A DNA stretch of 5,771 nucleotides from an uncultured Candidatus Saccharibacteria bacterium (GCA_947364965.1 CANAUU010000058.1:1-5771), one strand, 5' to 3'. Shown: positions 1 through 5,498, counted from the stretch's first letter. Numbers and translations: made by a program. Notes: a model not told the origin generated them from the letters alone.

Positions 1-48
1 TACATATTTCTTTTCCAAGAACATTTTGATTTTATACACATCTGTGGG

Positions 49-75
49 GTGCCCCTGTATTAGAGGGGCACTTTT
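49..75 (+). terminator. Intrinsic terminator for a gene left of the window
   Basis: A perfect 8-bp stem (GTGCCCCT at 49-56 pairing with AGGGGCAC at 64-71) encloses a 7-nt loop and is followed at once by TTTT (72-75). This is rho-independent terminator geometry for + strand transcription. There is no matching U-tract on the minus strand, so it probably does not serve pth. The gene it ends is not identifiable. One + reading frame open from the window edge stops at 27-29, which would fit, but there is too little sequence to call it. Confidence 0.75.
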
Positions 76-184
76 ACGTTAAGCTGTTGCAGTATTCTTG
101 GGTGCGGTGGTGGCTGCGAGCTGTGGGATGGGCTATTGTTTAATTGAGGTTGTTTAAGGCTTGGGAGTTTTTGAGGGGTAGTGA

Positions 185-697
185 TTAGAATTGGTCGATT
201 TCTGTGGAGATTTTGGCGAGGAGAGTGGGGAGAGCGGATTTTTCGTCGGGGGTGAAGCGGCTGAGGACGAAGTCGGTGTCGCTGATTTTTTGGCGGAGGT
301 CGTCGTTTCCTGTGCCGAGGCGAAGGCGGGGAAAATTGGTAGTATGGAGGTATTCGGAGATGGATTTGAGACCGTTGTTGCCGCCGCTGCTGCCTTTGGC
401 GCGGTAGCGCAGGGTGCCAAAGGGCAGGTTGAAATCATCACAGATGATGAGGATGTTTTCGAGGGGGATTTTGTAGAAATTGGCAAACTCGACGACGGCG
501 CGGCCGGAATCGTTATAGAAGGTTTGGGGTTTGATGAAGATTTGGTCGCCGTTTTTGAGCCAGAGGGCGTGGTTTTTGGGTTTTTGCCAGGTGAGATTGT
601 GGATTTTGGCATAAAAATCAAGAGCGAGAAAGCCAAAATTGTGGCGGGTGAAGTTGTATTCTGGACCGGGGTTGCCAAGGCCGACGATGAGTTTCAT
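185..697 (-). CDS. pth: Peptidyl-tRNA hydrolase (Pth)
   Basis: Cytosolic esterase that cleaves peptidyl-tRNAs dropped by stalled ribosomes, recycling the tRNA. The 170-residue product carries the family signatures: the N-terminal GLGNPGPEY motif (6-14) with Asn9, the TRHNFGF motif with catalytic His19, KPQTFYNDSG with Asn62, the DDFNLPFG motif with Asp87, and GSSGGNNGLKS with Asn108. By alignment from memory these match E. coli Asn10, His20, Asn68, Asp93 and Asn114. It is somewhat shorter than the usual ~190 residues, trimmed mainly at the C-terminus. The ATG is fixed by the motif lying at the extreme N-terminus and by an extended -10 ending 6 nt before it, so the mRNA is predicted to be leaderless. 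There is no Shine-Dalgarno. Stop is TAA. It lies 95 nt downstream of the 69-residue membrane gene on the same strand but has its own promoter. Confidence 0.96.
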   Translation of the reverse strand: MKLIVGLGNPGPEYNFTRHNFGFLALDFYAKIHNLTWQKPKNHALWLKNGDQIFIKPQTFYNDSGRAVVEFANFYKIPLENILIICDDFNLPFGTLRYRAKGSSGGNNGLKSISEYLHTTNFPRLRLGTGNDDLRQKISDTDFVLSRFTPDEKSALPTLLAKISTEIDQF

Positions 698-703
698 GAG
701 GAT

Positions 704-712
704 ATTATACCA
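704..712 (-). promoter_or_regulatory. Extended -10 promoter of pth (leaderless start)
   Basis: Read on the minus strand this is TGG-TATAAT, a perfect -10 hexamer with the extended TG. Six nucleotides (ATCCTC) separate it from the pth ATG, so a standard -10 to +1 distance puts +1 on the A of the start codon. I see no convincing -35 hexamer 16-18 bp upstream, which is usual for extended -10 promoters. Confidence 0.8.
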
Positions 713-792
713 TGGATTTTGGAATGAGCGAGGTGTGGGATTTGGGATGGTGGAGGGTAGGTGGAGATTGAGGCTTTGGGGTGGTTTTTGAG

Positions 793-1002
793 CTAGAGGA
801 TGGTGAAGACAAAGAGGAGGGCGAAAAGGCCGATGATGGAGATGATGGCAAAGAAGATAGTGCGGAAGTTTTCGCGCTTTTGGACTTTGCTGTGAACGCG
901 GAGGATGCTGGCTTCGTGTTTGTCGCGGTTGGCGAGGCGGTAGATGCCAACGGCGAGGGTGATGATAGTGAGAATACCGATAACGATAAGAATTGCTTCC
1001 AT
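793..1002 (-). CDS. Small two-helix membrane protein, unknown function
   Basis: I do not recognise this 69-residue protein (begins MEAILIVIG, ends LLFVFTIL). It has two hydrophobic helices, about residues 2-21 and 48-68. The central stretch is polar and strongly basic (RLANRDKHEASILRVHSKVQ and KRENFR), giving a helical-hairpin shape whose loop is probably cytoplasmic by the positive-inside rule. The frame stays open upstream to an ATG at 1071, but that extension is proline-rich and runs across a perfect promoter. The ATG at 1002 lies exactly 6 nt after an extended -10, the same geometry as pth and lepB, so I choose it. Stop is TAG. It lies between tRNA-Val and pth on the same strand. Being real is supported by the promoter and hydrophobic pattern, not by homology. 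Confidence 0.75.
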   Translation of the reverse strand: MEAILIVIGILTIITLAVGIYRLANRDKHEASILRVHSKVQKRENFRTIFFAIISIIGLFALLFVFTIL

Positions 1003-1008
1003 GAGCTG

Positions 1009-1017
1009 ATTATAGCA
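1009..1017 (-). promoter_or_regulatory. Extended -10 promoter of the 69-aa membrane gene
   Basis: Minus-strand TGC-TATAAT, perfect consensus, followed by CAGCTC and then the ATG at 1002. The 6-nt spacing puts +1 on the start codon. This site decides the start: the longer reading frame from 1071 would run through it. No clear -35. Confidence 0.78.
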
Positions 1018-1065
1018 TAAGTTTTTCGGGGGTGGAAGGGGTGGCGCGAGGGCGGGATTGAGAAA

Positions 1066-1093
1066 AGGCAAGAAATCTAGTAAATAGGTTCAC
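1066..1093. repeat. Left arm of 28-bp inverted repeat flanking tRNA-Val
   Basis: Pairs with 1236-1263: 25 of 28 positions are Watson-Crick complementary. The arm begins one nucleotide beyond the tRNA's encoded CCA. In a minus-strand transcript it is the 3' trailer of the tRNA, and it is followed by UUUU (from 1066 down to 1063), so the closed helix would also look like a terminator stem. Confidence 0.85.
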
Positions 1094-1094
1094 G

Positions 1095-1171
1095 TGGTGG
1101 TTCTTATTGGGCTCGAACCAATGACCTTACGAATGTGAATCGTACGCTCTAGCCAACTGAGCTAAAGAACC
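1095..1171 (-). tRNA. tRNA-Val (anticodon CAC), CCA encoded
   Basis: A full cloverleaf reads on the minus strand. The acceptor stem is GGTTCTT / AAGAACC with discriminator A and a genomically encoded CCA (1095-1097). The D-arm is GCTC / GAGC with a GG-containing loop. The anticodon stem is TACGA / TCGTA around the loop TTCACAT, giving anticodon CAC, which reads the Val codon GUG. The variable region is 5 nt. The T-arm is ATTGG / CCAAT with loop TTCGAGC. All stems are fully paired and the length is 74 nt plus CCA. GUG is heavily used in the + strand genes here. No consensus -10 like those of the protein genes lies just upstream. The gene is enclosed by the arms at 1066-1093 and 1236-1263. Confidence 0.97.
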
Positions 1172-1235
1172 AATTTCGCGACGACGGTTGCGTGCCGGAA
1201 CGGTCGTTTCTGGCGACATAAACTGCTCTGCGTAG
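1172..1235 (-). other. 64-nt leader between the inverted-repeat arm and tRNA-Val
   Basis: GC-richer segment that would be the 5' leader of the pre-tRNA, between the upstream repeat arm and the mature tRNA 5' end. On the minus strand ACGAC and GTCGT, with an inner GTT/AAC pairing across one C-C mismatch, can form a small hairpin (about 1180-1208). I see no open reading frame of note and no second tRNA. It may be only precursor RNA. Confidence 0.4.
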
Positions 1236-1263
1236 GTGAACCTATTTATTAAACTTCTTGCCT
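1236..1263. repeat. Right arm of 28-bp inverted repeat flanking tRNA-Val
   Basis: Complement of 1066-1093. The three non-complementary pairs are 1080/1249, 1077/1252 and 1075/1254. In minus-strand RNA two of these become G-U wobbles and one is A-C; in plus-strand RNA one is G-U and two are mismatches. The helix is therefore slightly better preserved in the tRNA's own transcript. A weak -10-like TTTAAT (minus, 1248-1253) lies inside the arm. If it is the real tRNA promoter, most of the arm would not be transcribed. Confidence 0.85.
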
Positions 1264-1271
1264 ATGGGGAT

Positions 1272-1297
1272 GTTGTAATTTTTACAACGTTTTGTAA
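1272..1297. promoter_or_regulatory. Operator-like cluster of TTGTAA half-sites
   Basis: GTTGTAA (1272-1278), a 3-nt spacer and TTACAAC (1282-1288) form a perfect 7-bp dyad, followed by another TTGTAA (1292-1297). The three half-sites recur every 9-10 bp, roughly one helical turn. It lies between the divergent tRNA-Val and prfA units, 42 bp or more upstream of the prfA -10, so it could bind a regulator of either. An AT-rich coincidence or an UP-like element is also possible. Confidence 0.35.
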
Positions 1298-1338
1298 GAT
1301 TGGAATAAGGTAGAAATCCGGGAGAGATATCTTACATA

Positions 1339-1347
1339 TGATATAAT
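1339..1347 (+). promoter_or_regulatory. Extended -10 promoter of prfA (near-leaderless)
   Basis: TGA-TATAAT with perfect hexamer and extended TG. Ten nucleotides separate it from the prfA ATG, so the predicted mRNA begins about 4 nt before the start codon. There is no Shine-Dalgarno and no clear -35 at 1319-1324. Confidence 0.8.
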
Positions 1348-1357
1348 AGCATAGAAT

Positions 1358-2404
1358 ATGTTAGATTTCCAGAAGTTTGAGAACGAAAAGCAAGAAATTG
1401 AGGGGTTTTTGGCGCAGCCGGAGGCTTATGCGAATCCGGATTTTGCGGAGAAGTCGCGGAGGTTGGCGGAAATAAATGGAATGTTGGAATTGGCGCGGGA
1501 AATTGAGCAGTCGGAGCAGAACCTGAAAGAGGCGCGAGAGCTGGCGGATGATCCGGAGCTCGGGGAGATGGCGAAGGCGGATATTGAGAGTTTGACGGCG
1601 AAAATTGAGGCTTTGAAGGCTGAGCTGGATGAGAAATTGATGCCACATGATCCGGCGGACGACAAGCCAGCGATTATGGAGATTCGCGCGGGGGCGGGTG
1701 GGGATGAAGCTTCCCTGTTTGCGGGCGAACTTTACCGGATGTATGTGCGGTATGCGGAGCGGCATGGGCTGAAGGTCGAGTTGATGAGCCAGAACGAAAA
1801 CGAAGCGGGCGGGATGAAGGAAGTTGTGATTCGAGTGTCGGGGGAGAAGCCGTATGGACGGATGAAGTTTGAGGGTGGTGTGCACCGGGTGCAGCGGGTG
1901 CCGGTGACGGAGTCGCAGGGGCGGATTCACACTTCGACGGCGACGGTGGCGGTGTTGCCGGAGGCGGCAGAAGCTGACATCGAGATTAAGCCAGAGGATT
2001 TGCGGATTGATATTTATCGGTCGGGTGGGCATGGTGGTCAGGGGGTGAATACGACGGATTCGGCGGTGCGGATTACGCATTTGCCGACGGGAATTGTGGT
2101 GGCGATGCAGGATGAGCGGTCGCAGCAGCAAAACCGGGTGAAGGCGATGGCGGTGCTTAGGAGCCGTCTGGTCGAGAAGCAGAAGCAAGAAGAAATGAAG
2201 GCAGCGAGCGATGCGCGCAAATCGTTGATTGGGTCGGGTGATCGGAGCGAGAAGATTCGGACTTATAATTTTCCGCAGGATCGGATTACGGACCACCGGG
2301 TGCACTATTCGCGCTCTAACGTGCCGGCGGCGATGGATGGAGATATTGAAGATTTGATTCGTGAATTGACGAGGGCGGAGCGGGCGGCTGCGGCAGAAGA
2401 ATAG
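1358..2404 (+). CDS. prfA: Peptide chain release factor 1 (RF1)
   Basis: Reads UAA and UAG in the ribosomal A site and triggers hydrolysis of the finished peptidyl-tRNA. The 348-residue protein has the class I layout. An N-terminal helical, highly charged domain covers about 1-100. The PCRF-type core (MEIRAGAGGDEASLFAGELY, 107-126) comes next. The stop-codon tripeptide is PVT at 182-184, an RF1-type P-x-T rather than the SPF of RF2. The catalytic GGQ is at 226-228, followed by VNTTDSAVRITHLPTG, with the Thr-Thr typical of RF1. The C-terminal IGSGDRSEKIRTYNFPQ block is at 291-307. GGQ is flanked by His225 and Gly229 where E. coli has Ala and His. An in-frame TAG at 1352-1354 excludes an upstream start, and the extended -10 supports ATG 1358. 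Stop is TAG. prmC follows 79 nt downstream and methylates Gln228. Confidence 0.97.
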   Translation: MLDFQKFENEKQEIEGFLAQPEAYANPDFAEKSRRLAEINGMLELAREIEQSEQNLKEARELADDPELGEMAKADIESLTAKIEALKAELDEKLMPHDPADDKPAIMEIRAGAGGDEASLFAGELYRMYVRYAERHGLKVELMSQNENEAGGMKEVVIRVSGEKPYGRMKFEGGVHRVQRVPVTESQGRIHTSTATVAVLPEAAEADIEIKPEDLRIDIYRSGGHGGQGVNTTDSAVRITHLPTGIVVAMQDERSQQQNRVKAMAVLRSRLVEKQKQEEMKAASDARKSLIGSGDRSEKIRTYNFPQDRITDHRVHYSRSNVPAAMDGDIEDLIRELTRAERAAAAEE

Positions 2405-2412
2405 CGGTTTTG

Positions 2413-2428
2413 ACTTCAGTGATGAAGT
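2413..2428 (+). other. Intercistronic hairpin with GNRA-type loop, prfA-prmC
   Basis: ACTTCA and TGAAGT form a perfect 6-bp stem closed by GTGA, a GNRA-class tetraloop in RNA, 9 nt after the prfA stop. No U-tract follows, so it is not a terminator. It may stabilise the upstream message or be incidental. No promoter is visible in the 79-nt gap, so prmC is probably cotranscribed with prfA. Confidence 0.4.
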
Positions 2429-2470
2429 AGCTGTGAGATGGTGGGGTTCGATGATTAGTGGGGCGGGAGT

Positions 2471-2474
2471 GGAG
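2471..2474 (+). promoter_or_regulatory. Shine-Dalgarno of prmC
   Basis: GGAG, 9 nt before the prmC ATG, in a GGAGTGGAG context. It is notable because the promoter-proximal genes in this window lack any Shine-Dalgarno; this operon-internal gene needs one. Confidence 0.55.
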
Positions 2475-2483
2475 TTTTGATTT

Positions 2484-3416
2484 ATGACGATAAAAGAGTG
2501 GCTGGCGGGGGCGCGGCGAAGAGTTGATGGAGTTGATGCGGAGTTGATTGCGCTGCGGGTGTTTGCGGTGGGGGGGATTTTGTCGGAGGAGTCTGTGTCA
2601 GGAGATGCGGCGAGTAGGGGTTTGTCCGGTTTTGTGGCGGGGGATTCTGCGCTAGCGGGGGCAGATCGGAGTTGGTTGGCGGCGCATGACGATATGATTT
2701 TGGATGCGGAGGCAGTAGAGCGAGCGGAAGCGATGATTTCGGAGCGAGAGAAGGGGGTGCCGATGGCGTATTTATTGGGGGAGAAGGAGTTCTACGGAAG
2801 GAATTTTCGGGTGGGGTTGGAGGTTTTAGTTCCTCGTCCGGAGACGGAGGCATTGATTGAACTGGTGAAGGAATTGGATTTGCCGGAGGAGGCGCGGTTT
2901 TTGGAGATTGGCACAGGGAGCGGGTGTATTGCGGCGACGCTGGCGCAAGAATTTCCGCAGGCCACGGTTGTGGCGACGGACGTGTCGGAAGAGGCACTTA
3001 AAGTGGCGAAGGTCAATAGTGAGCGGTATGGGGGGCGAGTGAAATTTTATCAGGGGGATTTGCTGGATGGTTTGCCAGCGGATTTACCGCGGAGTTTGGC
3101 GCGGGATACGAAGAGGGGCGAGCCTGGGTTTGATGTTTTGGTGGCAAATTTGCCATACGTGGACGAGAACTGGGATTGGTTAGATAAGAGGGCGCTAGGT
3201 TATGAACCGGAGCTGGCGCTATATGTGGAGGATGAGGGTTTGGCGCTGTATAAAAAAATGATTTTGCAGATTAAGGAGCGGGGGGAGGGGTTTGTGCGCT
3301 ATGTGGTGTTTGAGGCGGATCCGTGCCAGCATGAAAAACTAACCCAGTTTGCAGGGGGAAATGGGTTAGTTTTGGTGAAAATAGAAGGGTTCGGGCTAGT
3401 TTTTGCTTGGAAGTGA
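2484..3416 (+). CDS. prmC: Release-factor glutamine methyltransferase (PrmC)
   Basis: SAM-dependent enzyme that N5-methylates the glutamine of the release-factor GGQ motif, raising termination efficiency. Its substrate RF1 is encoded just upstream. The 310-residue protein has an N-terminal helical domain (MTIKEWLAGARRR onward) containing DRSWLAAHDD at 61-70. Then come GVPMAYLLGEKEFYGRNF (91-108), VPRPETEALIEL (116-127), SAM motif I LEIGTGSGCIA (140-150) and acidic Asp166. The catalytic loop is ANLPYV (221-226), where the usual N-P-P-Y is N-L-P-Y. YEPELAL follows at 240-246. Residues of about 30-60 (rich in Gly, Ser and Ala) and 201-214 look like insertions relative to the ~277-residue E. coli enzyme. 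The start is the ATG after a Shine-Dalgarno. Stop is TGA, just after the expected C-terminal strand. Its last 80 bp contain a terminator-like inverted repeat. Confidence 0.94.
   Translation: MTIKEWLAGARRRVDGVDAELIALRVFAVGGILSEESVSGDAASRGLSGFVAGDSALAGADRSWLAAHDDMILDAEAVERAEAMISEREKGVPMAYLLGEKEFYGRNFRVGLEVLVPRPETEALIELVKELDLPEEARFLEIGTGSGCIAATLAQEFPQATVVATDVSEEALKVAKVNSERYGGRVKFYQGDLLDGLPADLPRSLARDTKRGEPGFDVLVANLPYVDENWDWLDKRALGYEPELALYVEDEGLALYKKMILQIKERGEGFVRYVVFEADPCQHEKLTQFAGGNGLVLVKIEGFGLVFAWK
3334..3373 (-). terminator. Terminator-like inverted repeat inside prmC 3' end, likely for htrA
   Basis: A perfect 12-bp stem (AAAACTAACCCA at 3335-3346, TGGGTTAGTTTT at 3362-3373) with a 15-nt loop. 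On the minus strand it is followed by an uninterrupted run of five T's (3338-3334, partly in the stem), the form of an intrinsic terminator. It lies about 105 nt beyond the htrA stop, so it probably ends the convergent htrA transcript. On the plus strand it has T4 then GG and lies in translated sequence, so it should act poorly there. Confidence 0.55.
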
Positions 3417-3478
3417 GGGCGTTCGCTCTGGGCCTTGAAGGGGTCAGATATGCGAGCTAGGGGTGAGGTTGGTTTGAA

Positions 3479-4692
3479 CTAGTTTTTGTAGGCGTCGAGG
3501 GTGAGGTTAATAGTGTGCTCGTTGTTATCACGAATGACGGTGAGTTGGACGGTGTCGCCAGGGGCGAATTCGCCGATGAGAGTGGAGAGGGAGCCAGCGC
3601 GACCGATTTCAATGCCATTGATTTTGGTGATGATGTCGCCTGCTTTCAGGCCGGCTTTTTCGGCGGCGCTACCGGAGGCGATGGGGTTTATATCGCTAGT
3701 AGTGAAAAGATAGGCGCCTTGGGAAACGGGGAGTTCGTAGGCTTCGGCGACATCGGGCGTGAGGTTAATATAGTAGGCACCGAGATAGGACCGGGTAGCC
3801 TTGCCGGTGGCAATGAGATTTTTGAGCATGCCTTTGACGCTGGAAATGGGGATGGCGAAGCCGATACCGTCGGCGTCGGAGCTGGTGGCGGTGTTGATGC
3901 CGATGACCTCGCCAGCGGCATTGACAAGCGGGCCGCCAGAGTTGCCGGCGTTGATAGCGGCGTCAGTCTGGATCATATCGGTGAGGTTTTCGGAGGCGGT
4001 CATATCACTATTGTAGGCAGTGAGAGAGCGACCAGTACCGGAGATGATACCGGAAGTAATAGTGTTCTGGTATTGGCCAAGGGCGTTGCCGATGGCAATG
4101 ACTTGCTGGCCGGCGTTGATGGTTTTTGAATCGCCAAGAGTGACGGTCGGGAGGTCTTCGGCGTCTTTGATTTTGAGGAAGGCAACGTCATTTAAGGGGT
4201 CGGAACCGACGAGTTCGACATTCTCGTAGGTGGTACCGTCATCGAGGATGACTGAGATGGAGCGGGCGCCGTCGATGACGTGTTTGTTGGTGAGGATGTA
4301 GCCGTCGCTAGTGACGATCATGCCGGTGCCAGCGGAAGTTTGGGTTGAGGATTGACCGAACCAGCCAGTGGTGCGGGTTTCAGTGAGAATGGAGACAACG
4401 CTAGGAGCGACGCGAGCGGCGACTTCGGCGATTGAGCCTTCGGTGAAGTTGGCGGAATTGCCGTCGGAGCCATAATTAACAGTGATTGGTGCGTCGTCTT
4501 TGAGATAATTGTAGAGGGAGAGACCGAGGGCGCCACCAGAAACGGCAAAGGTAAGGACGAGAAAAGCAATTACGAAGACCTTGAAACCGACGTCGGATTT
4601 TTTTGGGCTTCTGGTGAGACGAAAACGACCGGAGGATTCTCGGGGCTTGCGGTCGCTGGGTTAGCATTAGTATTTTTAGAAACAGTATTCAT
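3479..4692 (-). CDS. htrA: Membrane-anchored HtrA/DegP-family serine protease with PDZ, frame broken at A7
   Basis: S1C-family envelope protease that degrades or senses misfolded exported proteins. The main frame encodes the catalytic domain with TNKHVID (His, codon 4280-4282), DPLNDVAFLK (Asp) and DAAINAGNSGGPL (Ser, codon 3938-3940). One PDZ domain follows (from about YLGAYY to the end, with GLKAGDIITKING). That frame is open from a TAA at 4661-4663 but has no start codon before the protease fold. The only good start is the ATG at 4692, preceded by AGGAGA, in another frame that stops at 4570-4572. A -1 shift at the A7 run (4598-4604) joins them into 404 residues: a Pro/Asn-rich cytoplasmic tail 1-31, one transmembrane helix about 39-60, a linker, then the triad His138, Asp169 and Ser252. 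One PDZ plus an N-terminal anchor resembles DegS or Gram-positive HtrA. The shift may be an assembly indel, a mutation, transcript slippage or programmed. Stop is TAG. Confidence 0.88.
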
Positions 4693-4697
4693 GTCTT

Positions 4698-4703
4698 TCT
4701 CCT
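4698..4703 (-). promoter_or_regulatory. Shine-Dalgarno of htrA
   Basis: Minus-strand AGGAGA, 5 nt before the ATG at 4692. It sits in the 14-nt gap after the stop of the upstream membrane gene. This fixes the htrA start in a frame different from the protease domain, and so shows that the frame break is downstream of the start rather than a missed start codon. Confidence 0.75.
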
Positions 4704-4706
4704 AAA

Positions 4707-5489
4707 TTAAATATTGAAGCGTGGTTGACTAAAACTAATAATCAAGACGGCGACTATGATAAGGCTGAAGATGACAGGGATGGCGACATTTCCGAATTTG
4801 ATTTTGCCGTCGTGGGTGGTGGCTTCGTGGAAGAGCTGGAAATAGGCGTAGGCGAGGACGGTGAGGATGATGGCGAGCTGCGAGAGGCAAAGGCCGCTGG
4901 AGCCGAAGGTATAAATAATGAGCCAGGAATGAGAGAGCCAGGCGATTTCAGAGAAAATTAAACCGACGACGAGAGAGATGTAGGTCGGGTTTTCTTCGTT
5001 GCTTTGGACAAGGACATGGTTCGAAGCGGCGAAACCGATGATGAACTCGGAGGCGACGAGAACGATAGAATCAGAAATGGCAGCGAAGATGGTGGCGGTG
5101 GTGGTGCCGAGGAGGATAGCAATGAGAGCTTGGATGATGGCGAAGCGCATGGAAGAGCGGGGTTTGATGAAGATGAGCCAGACGGCGTAGCTAATCATAA
5201 GGACAAAATGAACGGGGAGGAAGGTGGTGCCCGCGGAATAAGCAAGGAGGACGAAACTAACGCCGACGATAAAATCAACAAGGCTGGAACGGAGGTTGAG
5301 CAGCCAGTAGCGGTGATTGACGGCGAAGACGCGCCATTTCGAAACGACGATAAGGACGAGACCGATAATGTAGCTGCCAGTGACAACGGTCGCGCCAATC
5401 GAAACGACGGCGAGGAGTAAGTTGAGTAGAATATGCATCAGCGAGCTGATAGCGTTGCGGCTTTTACGAATAAAAATATAATCGGCCAT
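4707..5489 (-). CDS. Polytopic membrane protein, unknown function
   Basis: I do not recognise a family. The 260-residue product is almost entirely hydrophobic, with about eight or nine predicted membrane helices (roughly 15-33, 35-50, 68-86, 91-109, 116-136, 139-156, 170-195 as one or two, 203-221, 233-253). Basic clusters at RKSR (8-11), KWR (51-53), KPR (109-111) and KIK (229-231) suggest a cytoplasmic N-terminus. There is no obvious catalytic motif, ATP site or signal sequence. It is not Cys-rich and has no long soluble domain. ATG 5489 is fixed by an extended -10 ending 9 nt upstream. The htrA start follows its TAA by 14 nt, so the two are one transcription unit. By context, an envelope-stress or protease-partner role is possible, but this is inference only. 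Confidence 0.85.
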   Translation of the reverse strand: MADYIFIRKSRNAISSLMHILLNLLLAVVSIGATVVTGSYIIGLVLIVVSKWRVFAVNHRYWLLNLRSSLVDFIVGVSFVLLAYSAGTTFLPVHFVLMISYAVWLIFIKPRSSMRFAIIQALIAILLGTTTATIFAAISDSIVLVASEFIIGFAASNHVLVQSNEENPTYISLVVGLIFSEIAWLSHSWLIIYTFGSSGLCLSQLAIILTVLAYAYFQLFHEATTHDGKIKFGNVAIPVIFSLIIVAVLIISFSQPRFNI

Positions 5490-5498
5490 ATGGTATAT

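Noticed and set aside
1..29. C-terminal end of a + strand gene (frame stopping at 27-29)
   Set aside because: Plausible given the terminator at 49-75, but 8 codons cannot identify or confirm a gene.
32..40. TTATACACA, a perfect DnaA-box match
   Set aside because: A single 9-mer with no second box nearby, no AT-rich unwinding element and no dnaA/dnaN context. Expected by chance at this level, so not called an origin.
191..727. Long + strand open frame (178 codons) opposite pth
   Set aside because: It is the antisense shadow of pth, which has all catalytic motifs. The + frame encodes low-complexity Gly/Glu/Val-rich sequence and has no promoter or Shine-Dalgarno.
1003..1071. N-terminal extension of the 69-aa membrane gene to ATG 1071
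   Set aside because: The extension crosses a perfect extended -10 whose spacing to ATG 1002 matches the other leaderless genes, and it adds only a proline-rich stretch before the first membrane helix.
1066..1263. Insertion sequence or MITE explanation for the tRNA-flanking inverted repeat
   Set aside because: No transposase and no visible target-site duplication, and the inner end abuts the tRNA CCA by one nt. Kept as an alternative in the finding but not called as a mobile element.
1361..2305. 314-codon minus-strand frame opposite prfA
   Set aside because: Arg/His/Leu/Pro-rich composition typical of a shadow of a G-rich gene. prfA on the plus strand is unambiguous.
3414..3481. UGA recoding (prmC reading through TGA to TAG at 3479-3481)
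   Set aside because: PrmC already ends at the expected C-terminal strand, the read-through tail resembles nothing, and no other gene here has an internal TGA. The standard code fits.
3515..4129. 204-codon plus-strand frame opposite htrA
   Set aside because: Gly/Asp/Val-rich antisense shadow of a conserved protease domain, with no start signals.
3479..4321. HtrA starting at internal Met (4321) as a complete 280-residue protein
   Set aside because: This start lies inside the protease fold (after GTG, before the catalytic His) and lacks the membrane anchor. Clear anchor-coding sequence continues upstream in the same frame, and the SD plus ATG lie at 4692.
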